Below are positions 9,459-17,951 of a stretch of 64,000 nucleotides of DNA, one piece after another. The stretch spans positions 4,526,001-4,590,000 of the forward strand of contig NZ_CP053928.1 of NCBI RefSeq assembly GCF_014108865.1, given 5' to 3'. Each line of letters begins with the position of its first letter. The first letter of the stretch is position 1. Source of the DNA: Nocardioides sp. WS12 (GTDB lineage: Bacteria; Actinomycetota; Actinomycetes; Propionibacteriales; Nocardioidaceae). The position numbers and the translations under genes were made by a program. The notes beneath the pieces are model-generated. The model saw nothing but the letters and a program-made list of their open reading frames with translations. It made no database searches and was not told where the DNA came from.

Positions 9459-9522
9459 CTCTGGCACGTGCGCGCCGACCGACGACGCCATACGAGCCGG
9501 AATCGCTTAGGAGGCGGTTGAT

Positions 9523-10608
9523 GTGAAGCGCACGCACTTCGCGGTAGTGGCTGCGGGACTCGGGCTCGCCCTCTCCCTCTCGGCCTGTGGCTCGGACGAC
9601 GGCTCGGACACCGCCGGTGACAACGACGCCAAGATCGAAGGCAAGATCGGCGTCATCCTTCCCGACACCGAATCCTCGGTGCGGTGGGAGAGCGCGGACC
9701 GCCCGGCACTCAAGGCCGCGTTCGAGGCTGCCGGCGTCGAGCACACCATCCAGAACGCCGAGGGCGACGCCGAGAAGATGGCGCAGATCGCCGACTCGAT
9801 GATCGCGGACGGCGTCACGGTGCTGGCCATCGTCAACCTCGACTCGGCGTCCGGCGCAGCCATCCAGGAGAAGGCGAAGGCGCAGGGCGTCGCCACGATC
9901 GACTACGACCGCCTCACCCTCGAGGGCTCGGCCGAGTACTACGTCTCCTTCGACAACACCGTCGTCGGTGAACTGCAGGGCCAGGGCCTGGCCGACTGCC
10001 TCGGCGAGAAGGACGCCAACATCATCTACCTCAACGGATCACCCACGGACAACAACGCAACCCTGTTCTCCGCAGGCGCACACAGCGTCCTGGACAAGAT
10101 CACGTCCTACAAGAAGGTCGGCGAACAGGCCGTTCCGGAGTGGGACAACGAGGAAGCAGCGGTCATCTTCCAGCAGCTCTACACCCAGGCTGACGGCAAG
10201 GTCGACGGCGTGCTCGCGGCCAACGACGGCCTCGGTGGCGCAGTCATCTCGATCCTCGAGGGCAACGGGCTCGCCGGCAAGGTGCCCGTGACCGGGCAGG
10301 ACGCAACGGTCGAGGGTCTGCAGAACATCCTCGCCGGCACGCAGTGCATGTCGATCTACAAGTCGGCGACCCTGGAGGCCAACGCTCTCGCCGAGGCCGC
10401 CATCGCCCTGGCCAGCGGCAAGGACGCCGAGACCACCGGCACCACGAAGGACTCCGAGAGCGGCCGCGAGGTGCCCTCGATCCTGCTCGAGCCGAAGGCC
10501 ATCACCAAGGACAACGTCGGCGACGTGATCGACGACGGCGGGCAGAAGCTCGCCGACGTCTGCACCGCTGACTTCGCGGACGCCTGCAAGGCCGCGGGCC
10601 TGTCCTGA
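9523..10608 (+). CDS. xylF: sugar ABC transporter substrate-binding lipoprotein (xylose type)
   Basis: A 361-residue periplasmic-binding-protein-like lipoprotein that captures a sugar outside the cell for import. It has a signal peptide ending in the lipobox LSAC, a Ser/Asp-rich linker, and a type-I sugar-binding fold of the XylF/RbsB class (IGVILPDTESSVRW, DYDRLTLEGSAEYYVSFDN). The GTG start is preceded by a perfect AGGAGG. It heads the ATPase-permease-ROK operon, and the nearby xylA and xylB genes make xylose the most likely ligand; ligand choice is inference. Confidence 0.9.
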   Translation: MKRTHFAVVAAGLGLALSLSACGSDDGSDTAGDNDAKIEGKIGVILPDTESSVRWESADRPALKAAFEAAGVEHTIQNAEGDAEKMAQIADSMIADGVTVLAIVNLDSASGAAIQEKAKAQGVATIDYDRLTLEGSAEYYVSFDNTVVGELQGQGLADCLGEKDANIIYLNGSPTDNNATLFSAGAHSVLDKITSYKKVGEQAVPEWDNEEAAVIFQQLYTQADGKVDGVLAANDGLGGAVISILEGNGLAGKVPVTGQDATVEGLQNILAGTQCMSIYKSATLEANALAEAAIALASGKDAETTGTTKDSESGREVPSILLEPKAITKDNVGDVIDDGGQKLADVCTADFADACKAAGLS

Positions 10609-10620
10609 CCCCCACTGGAT

Positions 10621-10655
10621 CCCCGCGCCGGCACCTCCCAGGTGCTGGCGCGGGG
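10621..10655 (+). terminator. hairpin between binding-protein and ATPase genes
   Basis: A 16-base stem (10621-10636 with 10640-10655, one G-T pair) closes on a CCC loop 12 bases after the stop. Inside an operon this usually acts as a partial terminator or mRNA stabiliser that keeps the binding protein in excess over the membrane parts. Confidence 0.7.
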
Positions 10656-10676
10656 GCCCACGGTCCGGCAAGGTTC

Positions 10677-10691
10677 GTTGGACCGAACAAC
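10677..10691. promoter_or_regulatory. possible second, imperfect operator
   Basis: GTTGGACCGAACAAC keeps the outer GTTG/CAAC and the right half (GAACAAC) of the 9436-9458 palindrome, but its left half is degraded. It lies 26 bases before the ATPase start, just after the hairpin. Confidence 0.35.
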
Positions 10692-10717
10692 AATCCTCAG
10701 CCCAACGGAGGGCCGTG

Positions 10718-11515
10718 ATGAGCAACAAGAGCACCGAGACCGGTGCGCAGCCCCTGCTGGAACTGCGCGGTGTGAACAAGAGTTTCGGGGTCGTGCACGT
10801 CCTGCACGACGTCGACTTCGCGGTCTACCCCGGGCAGGTCACGGCCCTGGTCGGAGACAACGGCGCAGGGAAATCGACCCTGGTCAAGATGATCGCCGGC
10901 ATCTACGGCCGCGACAGCGGCGACTACCTGTTCGAGGGAGCGCCCGTCCACGTCAGTAGTCCCCGTGACGTCGCGGCGCTCGGCATCGAGGTCGTCTACC
11001 AGGACCTCGCGCTGTGCGACAACCTCGACATCGTGCAGAACATGTTCCTCGGCCGCGAGACCCGCAAGGGCCTGGTCCTGGACGACATGTCGATGGAGGA
11101 CCGTGCCCGCGAGACCCTCGCCTCCCTCTCGGTCCGCACCGTGAAGTCGGTGCGCCAGAGCGTGGCCAGCCTGTCCGGTGGACAACGCCAGACCGTCGCG
11201 ATCGCCAAGGCCGTCCTCTGGAACTCCCGGATCGTGCTCCTCGACGAGCCGACCGCAGCGCTCGGTGTCGCACAGACCCGCCAGGTCCTCGACCTGGTCC
11301 GGCGTCTCGCCGACCGCGGCCTCGGCGTCGTCCTCATCTCGCACAACATGAACGACGTCTTCGAGGTGGCCGACCGGATCACGGCGCTCTACCTCGGCCG
11401 GGTCGCGGCCGACGTACCGACCTCGAGCGTGACGCACAACCAGGTCGTCGAACTGATCACTGCGGGGCGCTCCGGCGACCTCGGCATTCGCGACGTCGCC
11501 GCAGCGACGATCTGA
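10718..11515 (+). CDS. xylG: sugar ABC transporter ATP-binding protein
   Basis: A 265-residue single ABC ATPase that powers the sugar importer. Walker A (GDNGAGKSTL), the signature LSGGQRQ, Walker B (RIVLLDEPTAAL) and the switch His (LISHNM) are all present. Escherichia coli XylG has two ATPase domains in about 510 residues, so this is the shorter one-domain form common in actinobacteria. ATG 10718 follows GGAGGG; an overlapping GTG at 10715 is less likely. The permease gene follows after 11 bases. Confidence 0.9.
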   Translation: MSNKSTETGAQPLLELRGVNKSFGVVHVLHDVDFAVYPGQVTALVGDNGAGKSTLVKMIAGIYGRDSGDYLFEGAPVHVSSPRDVAALGIEVVYQDLALCDNLDIVQNMFLGRETRKGLVLDDMSMEDRARETLASLSVRTVKSVRQSVASLSGGQRQTVAIAKAVLWNSRIVLLDEPTAALGVAQTRQVLDLVRRLADRGLGVVLISHNMNDVFEVADRITALYLGRVAADVPTSSVTHNQVVELITAGRSGDLGIRDVAAATI

Positions 11516-11526
11516 GGAGGAGCGCG

Positions 11527-12819
11527 ATGAGCACCCAGTCCACGACCCCCGCCCCCTACGCCCCGGGTCCCGGCCTCCCCGAGTCCGACTTCACCGGCGA
11601 CGGCCACAGCGCAGCCACCCTCGGCGACGCGGCCCGCGAGTACGTCAACCGCCTGCGCGGCGGCGACATGGGTTCCCTGCCTGCGCTGCTCGGCCTCGCC
11701 GTGCTGTTCACGGTGTTCGCCCTGTCGCACGACAAGTTCCTGACGACATACAACCTGACCAACCTGGTCATCCAGTCCGCGTCGATCATCGTGTTGGCCA
11801 TGGGCCTGGTGTTCGTCCTGCTCCTCGGCGAGATCGACCTGTCCGCCGGCGTCGCCGGTGGCGCCTCGGCCACCATCACCGCCTTGGTGATCATCGATCA
11901 TGGCTGGGTCTGGTGGGCCGCGGTCCTGGCCGGACTGGCGATCGGTGTCGTGATCGGCCTGACCATCGGATCGCTGGTGTCCTTCCTCGGGATCCCGTCG
12001 TTCGTGGTCACCCTCGCGTTCTTCCTCGCCCTGCAGGCCGTGCCGCTGAAGCTGATCGGCCCTGGAGGCTCGCTGCGCTTCAACAACGAGGTGCTGCGCG
12101 GGCTGTCCATCAAGAACGTGCCCGTCACCGCCGGCTGGATTGCTGCCGTGGCGCTCGTACTGGGCTTCGCCGGGCTGAGCCTGTGGCAGCACCGCTCGCG
12201 GGTTGCCAAGGGCCTGGTCCACAAGCCGATGGCCCTGGTCCTCGTCCAGATCGCCGTGTTCACCGGCGTCGTCCTCGGTCTGACCGCCATGCTCAGCCAG
12301 AACCGTGCCGTCAACCCGGCCATCTTCAACATCAGCGGCATCCCGTGGGTAGCGCCGGTCGTCATCGCCCTGCTGCTCCTGTGGACCTTCGTACTGACCC
12401 GCACCCGCTTCGGTCGACACCTGTACGCCGTCGGCGGCAACGCCGAGGCAGCCCGCCGCGCCGGCATCAACGTCACGCGGATGAAGATCGCCGCCTTCGT
12501 CATCTGCTCAGGCATGGCCGCTGTGTCCGGCATCCTCGCGGCGTCGTACACCGGAAAGGTCTCGCCGGGATCCGGCGGTGGCAACGAACTCCTGTACGCC
12601 GTCGGCGCAGCGGTGATCGGCGGCACCAGCCTGTTCGGTGGCCGCGGTCGCGCGATCGACGCCGTCATCGGTGGACTGGTGATCGCCACCATCCCCAACG
12701 GGCTCGGGCTGCTCGACCAGGCCAGCTACATCAACTTCATCGTGACCGGCGGCGTGCTGCTGCTGGCCGCGAGCGTGGATGCCGTGTCGCGCCGCCGTCG
12801 CTCGGCCACCGGGGTCTAG
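11527..12819 (+). CDS. xylH: sugar ABC transporter permease
   Basis: A 430-residue membrane protein of the RbsC/XylH permease family, the channel of the importer. It has a hydrophilic N-terminus of about 55 residues, then 10 or more membrane segments. The family marks GEIDLSAG and the conserved loop RFGRHLYAVGGNAEAARRAG (about residues 295-315) are present. GAGGAGG sits 6 bases before the ATG. The stop overlaps the GTG of the ROK gene by one base (TAGTG), so translation is probably coupled. Confidence 0.92.
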   Translation: MSTQSTTPAPYAPGPGLPESDFTGDGHSAATLGDAAREYVNRLRGGDMGSLPALLGLAVLFTVFALSHDKFLTTYNLTNLVIQSASIIVLAMGLVFVLLLGEIDLSAGVAGGASATITALVIIDHGWVWWAAVLAGLAIGVVIGLTIGSLVSFLGIPSFVVTLAFFLALQAVPLKLIGPGGSLRFNNEVLRGLSIKNVPVTAGWIAAVALVLGFAGLSLWQHRSRVAKGLVHKPMALVLVQIAVFTGVVLGLTAMLSQNRAVNPAIFNISGIPWVAPVVIALLLLWTFVLTRTRFGRHLYAVGGNAEAARRAGINVTRMKIAAFVICSGMAAVSGILAASYTGKVSPGSGGGNELLYAVGAAVIGGTSLFGGRGRAIDAVIGGLVIATIPNGLGLLDQASYINFIVTGGVLLLAASVDAVSRRRRSATGV

Positions 12820-14045
12820 TGGTGGCCGGCGCGCAGCGCGGGACGGGGACCAATCAGGAAGCCGTCCGACGCCACAACCTCGGGACCCTGCTGCGGCACG
12901 TCCACGACACCGGTGAGGTTTCGCGTGCCGAACTCACCGGCCGGATGGGCCTGAACCGTTCAACGATCGCCGGCCTGGTGGGCGAACTCGACACGCTCGG
13001 CCTGATCGAGCACGCCAGCCCCGCGGCCGAGCGCCGCGGCGCGGGACGTCCTTCGGCCGGCGTACGGATCAGGGACGACGGTCCGTACGTCGTCGCGGTC
13101 GATCTCGGCGTCGACCGAGCGACCGTGGCCTGCGTCGGTCTCGGCGGTCGGGTCGGGCAACGCGCCAGCGCCCCGATCCCGGTGGAGACCGAGGCTTGGC
13201 TGGTGGGTGCGACCGTCGCGACCCTGATCCGCAAGGTCGTCGCGCTCTCCCCTGCCGACGCGCCCCTGCTCGGCATCGGCGTCGCCGTCCCTGGTCTGGT
13301 ACGACGAAGCGACGGCCTGATTCGCCACGCACCCAACCTCGGCTGGCATGACGTGTCCTTCGGCTCGATCGTGCTCGCCGCACTCGCCCTCGACGTACCC
13401 ATCGCGCTCGGAAACGACGCGGACCTCGGCGCCCTGTCCGAACACCGCCGCGGTGCCGCACAGAAGATCGACGACCTGGTGTTCCTCTCCGGCAACGTCG
13501 GTGTCGGTGCCGGCGTGATCACCGGCGGACACCGGCTCGAAGGTGTGGCGGGCTACGCCGGCGAGGTCGGGCACCTCTGCCACGCGCCGGGCGGGATCCC
13601 CTGCCACTGCGGGAGCCGCGGCTGCTGGGAGACCGTGGTCGGCGCGCACGCCATCGGCGAGGCGCTCAAGATCCCGGCCGACCAGGCCGCCCAGCTCGGC
13701 GTCACGCTCGACGAGATGACGACGCCGGCGCGCGAACTGCGCCCGATCGCGACCGAACTGGGCCGTGGCCTGGCCGCGGTGGTGAACGTCTTCAACCCCA
13801 GCGTGGTGATCCTGGGCGGCTACTTCCGTCCGCTCTTCCGGCTCTGTCGCGCGGAGGTCACGGCCGGGCTGAACGAGCGCGCGCTGCGAGCCGCCAACGA
13901 GGCGGTGCGGCTGACGCTGCCCGGCCTGGACACCGACTCGGTCCTGCTCGGTGCCGCCGAGATGGCCATGGAACCCGTCTTCAACGACCCCGTCGCCAGC
14001 CTCGCTGCCGCTGTCACGGACGCCCCCGCCCGGCTCGCCGGTTAG
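12819..14045 (+). CDS. ROK-family transcriptional regulator, last gene of the ABC operon
   Basis: A 408-residue repressor-type protein: an N-terminal winged helix-turn-helix (about 20-80, VSRAELTGRMGLNRSTIAG), then a ROK sugar-kinase-like domain with the zinc motif CHCGSRGCWE. ROK regulators bind operators and release them when a sugar is bound. As the last gene of the ABC operon it probably autoregulates through the 9436-9458 palindrome. Two GTG codons (12819, 12822) are possible starts, both overlapping or abutting the permease stop. Calling it XylR would be reasonable but is not proved. Confidence 0.88.
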   Translation: MVAGAQRGTGTNQEAVRRHNLGTLLRHVHDTGEVSRAELTGRMGLNRSTIAGLVGELDTLGLIEHASPAAERRGAGRPSAGVRIRDDGPYVVAVDLGVDRATVACVGLGGRVGQRASAPIPVETEAWLVGATVATLIRKVVALSPADAPLLGIGVAVPGLVRRSDGLIRHAPNLGWHDVSFGSIVLAALALDVPIALGNDADLGALSEHRRGAAQKIDDLVFLSGNVGVGAGVITGGHRLEGVAGYAGEVGHLCHAPGGIPCHCGSRGCWETVVGAHAIGEALKIPADQAAQLGVTLDEMTTPARELRPIATELGRGLAAVVNVFNPSVVILGGYFRPLFRLCRAEVTAGLNERALRAANEAVRLTLPGLDTDSVLLGAAEMAMEPVFNDPVASLAAAVTDAPARLAG

Positions 14046-14048
14046 GAC

Positions 14049-14181
14049 GAGGTGCGCCAGTTTCTTGGTCGAAGTGCGCCAGTTTCTCCCTCGAGGTGCG
14101 TCAGTTTCTGCACCCAACTGAGAAACCTCCGCACCTCGGAGCAGAAACCTCCGCACCTCGACCAAGAAACCCACGCACTTC
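14049..14181. repeat. array of three direct and three inverted 22-bp units
   Basis: Six units of exactly 22 bp fill the gap between two convergent ROK genes: 14049-14070, 14071-14092 and 14093-14114 on the plus strand, one spacer base, then 14116-14137, 14138-14159 and 14160-14181 inverted. Each contains GAGGTGCG or GAAGTGCG, a variable triplet, and TTTCT. The outer units end in GGTC and GACC, so the array can fold into one hairpin with 66-bp arms. A bidirectional terminator or an extragenic palindromic element are the simplest readings. Confidence 0.9.
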
Positions 14182-14184
14182 GTC

Positions 14185-15357
14185 CTAACTCAGGAGGTCG
14201 AGGGTGCCGGTGAAGACGTCGTCGAGGGCGCGTTCGGCGGCGCCGGTGGCGGCGGCCTCGGTGCCGAGTTCGCCGAGGCGGAGGTCGGGGCGGCCACGGC
14301 CGCCGAGGGCGACGGCGGCGTCGAGTTCGGCGGCGGCGGGCGCGAGGACGAGGTCACCGAGCGGGACGAAGTAGCCGCCGAGGACGATCCGCTCGGGGTC
14401 CAGGACGCCCGACACGATGCCGAGTCCGCGGCCCAGCAACTCCCCAATTCGTACGACGCCCGCCCGGACCTGTTCGGAATCCGCAGCCCGTCGGGCCACC
14501 TCGGCCGCGGTCTCTCGTGGCGTACCGGACTCGTCCATCCCGACAGCCGCCAGCAGGGCGTGCAGGCCGACGGACGCCTCCCAGCACCCCGTCCGGCCGC
14601 AGCCACAGGGCGCACCGGCCTCGCCGATCGGCAGGTGCCCCACCTCGCCTGCGAAGCCGCGGGCACCGCGCAGCAGCCGGCCGTCGGACACGATACCGGC
14701 ACCGATGCCGACCGTTCCGGTGAGGTACAGCAGATCGCCGGCGCCGCGACCGGCGCCGAGGCGCAGTTCGGCCAGGGCGGCGCAGTCGGCGTCGTTGACC
14801 ACCCTCGTCCGGGTGTCCCAGCCGAAGGCCCGGTCGACCGCATCGGCCACGCCCGTGCCGGTGAGGTCCAGGTTCGGCGTCCAGACCGCGGTGCGGTCAT
14901 CGCCGTCGACGAGTCCCGGCAGCGCGACCGCGGCCCCCACGGGATGCAGTTGTTCCGCGGCCAGGCGCGCCGCGACCTCGTCGACCAGGGCGCCCAGCGA
15001 CGCAGCGACCGCCGCAACCCGAGCCACCGGCCGGGTGACCTGCCACCGAGGCGTGCCGGCCAGGTCGAGCACCACCGCCGACACGTACTCGACGTTGACC
15101 TCGAAGCCCACGCCGACCGGCCGACCATCCGCCAGCGTCAGGCGCTGGCCCGGTCGGCCGCGCTCACCACTACGCACCTGCTCCAGTTCGCGCAACACTC
15201 CGGCCTCCTCGAGGCCACCAGCGATGGTGCCGACGGTGGCCTTGGCCAGCCCGGTGCGCAGAGCCAGCTCCGCACGGCTTGCCGGGCCGTCGTACCGCAG
15301 GGTGCGGAGGACGGCCGCCGCATTGCGGCGGCGCAACGACTCGGTGGCGTCAGCCAC
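14185..15357 (-). CDS. ROK-family transcriptional regulator, last gene of the xylBA operon
   Basis: A 390-residue ROK regulator with an N-terminal winged helix (SRAELALRTGLAKATVGTIAG) and a sugar-kinase-like domain with zinc motif CGCGRTGCWE. Its start overlaps the xylA stop by 8 bases, so it is co-translated with xylBA. The locus thus has two ROK regulators, one at the end of each convergent operon. This one may act on the TTAGT/ACTAA element in the xylB promoter. Whether either is the xylose repressor XylR cannot be decided from sequence alone. Confidence 0.88.
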   Translation of the reverse strand: MADATESLRRRNAAAVLRTLRYDGPASRAELALRTGLAKATVGTIAGGLEEAGVLRELEQVRSGERGRPGQRLTLADGRPVGVGFEVNVEYVSAVVLDLAGTPRWQVTRPVARVAAVAASLGALVDEVAARLAAEQLHPVGAAVALPGLVDGDDRTAVWTPNLDLTGTGVADAVDRAFGWDTRTRVVNDADCAALAELRLGAGRGAGDLLYLTGTVGIGAGIVSDGRLLRGARGFAGEVGHLPIGEAGAPCGCGRTGCWEASVGLHALLAAVGMDESGTPRETAAEVARRAADSEQVRAGVVRIGELLGRGLGIVSGVLDPERIVLGGYFVPLGDLVLAPAAAELDAAVALGGRGRPDLRLGELGTEAAATGAAERALDDVFTGTLDLLS

Positions 15358-16513
15358 GGACGCCGTACAGGTGCTCGAGGGCGAGCTGGTCGAGCCGCTC
15401 CATCGCGACCTCGCGCGCGGCCAGCGCCTCGATGTCGGGCAGCGGCCACGCCTGCAGTTCCTGCCAGCCCTCCCCCTCCCCCAGCGTGGGTACGGCGAGC
15501 TCGGGCAGCCCCGCTTCCTCCAGCGCCTCCAGCACCACAGGATCCGCGCGGAACGCCCGCACCTTCTCCCGAAGGATCAGGTAGTTGTCGATGCACGCCT
15601 GCGCCGAGACCCACACGCCCGCGTCCGTCTCGGGTCGCACCGGCTTGTAGTCGAAGTGCACCGGGCCGTCGTACCCGCCGGCCAGCAGGGTGTCGACGAC
15701 CCAGAAGGCGCCACGCACGTTGCCGGCTCCGAAGCGGAGGTCCTGGTCGTACTTCGGACCGTTCTGGCCGTTGAGGTCGATGTGGAAGAGCTTGCCCTGC
15801 CACAGCGCCTGGGCGTAGCCGGCGGCGGCGTTGAGTCCGGCCATCTCCTCGTGCCCGATCTCCGGGTTGACGCCGACCAGCTCGGGGCGGTCGAGGGTCT
15901 CGATGAACGCCAGCGCATGCCCCACGGTCGGCAGCAGGATGTCGCCCCGCGGCTCGTTGGGCTTCGGCTCGATGGCGAACTTCATGTCGTAGCCCTGGTC
16001 AGTGACGTAGTCGCCGAGAAGGTTGAACGCCTCCTGGTAACGGTCGAGTGCGACCGCGACGTCCTTCGAGGCGCCGTACTCCGCGCCCTCCCGTCCGCCC
16101 CAGCAGACGTAGACCTTCGCTCCGAGCTCGGCCGCCAGGTCGACGTTGCGCATCACCTTGCGGATCGCGAACCGCCGCACGTCACGGGAGTTCGATGTGA
16201 ACCCGCCATCCTTGAAGATCGGGTGGGTGAACAGGTTCGTGGTCGCAGTCGTGACCACGAGCCCCGTCTCGGCGAGGCCCTTGCGGAACCGCTCGATGAT
16301 GGCGTCGCGGGTGGCGTCGTCGGACCCGAACGGGATCAGGTCGTCGTCGTGGAAGTTCACGCCGTACGCACCGATCGCCGCGAGCTTCTCCAGTGCATAC
16401 ACGGGATCCATCAGCGCGCGGGTCGCGTCACCGAACGGATCGCGCGCCTGCCAACCGACCGTCCAGAGTCCGAAGGAGAACTTGTCGGCAGGAGTGGGGG
16501 TGGGGCGGTTCAT
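15350..16513 (-). CDS. xylA: xylose isomerase
   Basis: A 387-residue TIM-barrel metalloenzyme that converts D-xylose to D-xylulose (and glucose to fructose slowly). It is of the compact actinobacterial class I type. Visible active-site parts are W17, the catalytic NFHDDD (H55), WGGREG, the metal-binding EPKPNEPRGD and PEIGHEEM, and HIDLNGQNG with the acidic metal ligands after it. The start overlaps the xylB stop as ATGA. Its product is the substrate of XylB. Confidence 0.97.
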   Translation of the reverse strand: MNRPTPTPADKFSFGLWTVGWQARDPFGDATRALMDPVYALEKLAAIGAYGVNFHDDDLIPFGSDDATRDAIIERFRKGLAETGLVVTTATTNLFTHPIFKDGGFTSNSRDVRRFAIRKVMRNVDLAAELGAKVYVCWGGREGAEYGASKDVAVALDRYQEAFNLLGDYVTDQGYDMKFAIEPKPNEPRGDILLPTVGHALAFIETLDRPELVGVNPEIGHEEMAGLNAAAGYAQALWQGKLFHIDLNGQNGPKYDQDLRFGAGNVRGAFWVVDTLLAGGYDGPVHFDYKPVRPETDAGVWVSAQACIDNYLILREKVRAFRADPVVLEALEEAGLPELAVPTLGEGEGWQELQAWPLPDIEALAAREVAMERLDQLALEHLYGVRG

Positions 16514-17916
16514 CGTGTTTCCTCTTCTCGGTGGAGGGCGTCGCGGAGTGCGGCATAGCGCTCGCGGACTTCAGGGTCGGGAGGACCGGTCAGGGTGCCG
16601 GCGATCGGGAGCGGCCAGGCGGGAGGGGTGGAGGTCCCCGCGAGCGCCCATGCGGCCTGGCGCGCGGCCCCCCGGGCGACGTACTCCCCCTCCTGAGGGA
16701 GTACGACGTCACGACCCAGCAACGCAGGGGCGATGGCCCGGACGGCGGGATTGCGGGCCGCTCCCCCGACGAGCAGCACCCGCCGCGGTTCGACACCGGT
16801 CCGGGCCACCAGGGCGTCGACCGCGTCGGCGAGCGAGCAGAGCAGTGCCTCGACGGCAGCCCGCGCCAGGTCGGCCCGCGTGGTTCCGGAGTGCAGTCCG
16901 GCCCAGGTCCCGGAGGCGTCGGGACGGTTCGGGGTGCGTTCGCCGCCGTAGTAGGGCGAGAGCGTGACCCCGCCGGCACCAGGCGTCGAGGCCAGCGCGA
17001 GGGCGGCCAACTCGTCGTGGGAGACACCGAGCCAGCGGGCCTGGAGGTCGAGGATCCCGGCGGCGTTCATCGTCGTGACCATCGGCAGGTAGCGGCCGGT
17101 GGCGTCGGCGAAGCCGGTGACCGTGCCGGTGCCGTCCGCCACCGACTGGGCGGCCACGGCGGATGCAACGCCCGACGTACCGATGGAGATCAACACGTCC
17201 TCGGTGTCGAGGTCGAGGCCGAGCGCGGCGGCCATGTTGTCGCCGGTGCCGGCTGCCATGACCTTGCCGCTACGCGTCTCGGCCGCAACGAGACCGGGGC
17301 CCACGACAGAAGGCACCTCCGCCTCCCGTCCGAGGGCCGAGCACAACAGGTCGGGCCGCCATTCACCCACCCCGCCGCGGGCACCGGCGGAGAAGTAGCC
17401 CGTCCCCGACGCATCCCCGCGATCGGTGAACGGCCGCGTCCCGGGCGCAGCCACGTGTGCTGAGACGTAGTCGTGCGGCAGCATCACCCGCGCGACGCGA
17501 GCAGCAGCATCGGGTTCGTGGTCGCGCAGCCACCGCAACTTGCTGCTCGTGAACGAGGCCACCAGGACACTGCCCAGCACATCGGCGCAGGCCTGCGGAC
17601 CGCCCAGTTCGCCGATCAGCGCTCGGGCGGAGGAAGAGGAGCGGGTGTCGTTCCACAACAAGGCATCCCGAACCGGCTCACCAGCACCGTCGAGGGCGAC
17701 CATGCCGTGCTGCTGCCCACCCACTGCGACCGCGTCGGCCCGTTCCAGCAGCCCCGACGTTGCCTCGTCGAAGGCGCGCAACCAGGCGCGCGGGTCGACT
17801 TCGGTTCCCGGCGGATGGGGCGCCGACCCGCGAGCGACCACGGCCCCGTCGTCGGCATCGACGAGCAGGGCCTTGGTGGATTGGGTGGAGGAGTCCACAC
17901 CGAGGACGAGCGGCAC
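16510..17916 (-). CDS. xylB: xylulokinase
   Basis: A 468-residue FGGY-family kinase that phosphorylates D-xylulose to xylulose 5-phosphate, which enters the pentose phosphate pathway. The N-terminal DSSTQSTKALLVD, GGQQHGMV and LWNDTRS are typical of XylB, and the C-terminal half keeps VLLVGGAARNPAVR for nucleotide binding. It starts with GTG, with no spaced ribosome site; a promoter ending 6 bases upstream implies a leaderless message. It is the first gene of xylB-xylA-ROK. Confidence 0.95.
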   Translation of the reverse strand: MPLVLGVDSSTQSTKALLVDADDGAVVARGSAPHPPGTEVDPRAWLRAFDEATSGLLERADAVAVGGQQHGMVALDGAGEPVRDALLWNDTRSSSSARALIGELGGPQACADVLGSVLVASFTSSKLRWLRDHEPDAAARVARVMLPHDYVSAHVAAPGTRPFTDRGDASGTGYFSAGARGGVGEWRPDLLCSALGREAEVPSVVGPGLVAAETRSGKVMAAGTGDNMAAALGLDLDTEDVLISIGTSGVASAVAAQSVADGTGTVTGFADATGRYLPMVTTMNAAGILDLQARWLGVSHDELAALALASTPGAGGVTLSPYYGGERTPNRPDASGTWAGLHSGTTRADLARAAVEALLCSLADAVDALVARTGVEPRRVLLVGGAARNPAVRAIAPALLGRDVVLPQEGEYVARGAARQAAWALAGTSTPPAWPLPIAGTLTGPPDPEVRERYAALRDALHREEETR

Positions 17917-17922
17917 TCCTCT

Positions 17923-17951
17923 TATTTAGTACGAGTCTTGAACTAAGTCAA
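17923..17951 (-). promoter_or_regulatory. xylB promoter with overlapping inverted repeat
   Basis: On the minus strand -35 TTGACT (17951-17946) and -10 TAAATA (17928-17923) are 17 bases apart, and 6 bases separate the -10 from the GTG. TTAGT (17926-17930) and ACTAA (17942-17946) form an inverted repeat across the spacer. As I recall, the Bacillus XylR operator has the same outer TTAGT/ACTAA. The -35 lies inside the last codons of the upstream DUF4126 gene. Confidence 0.72.

Noticed and set aside
14049..14181. 22-bp repeats as a CRISPR array
   Set aside because: Units abut without spacers, half are inverted, and there are no cas genes.
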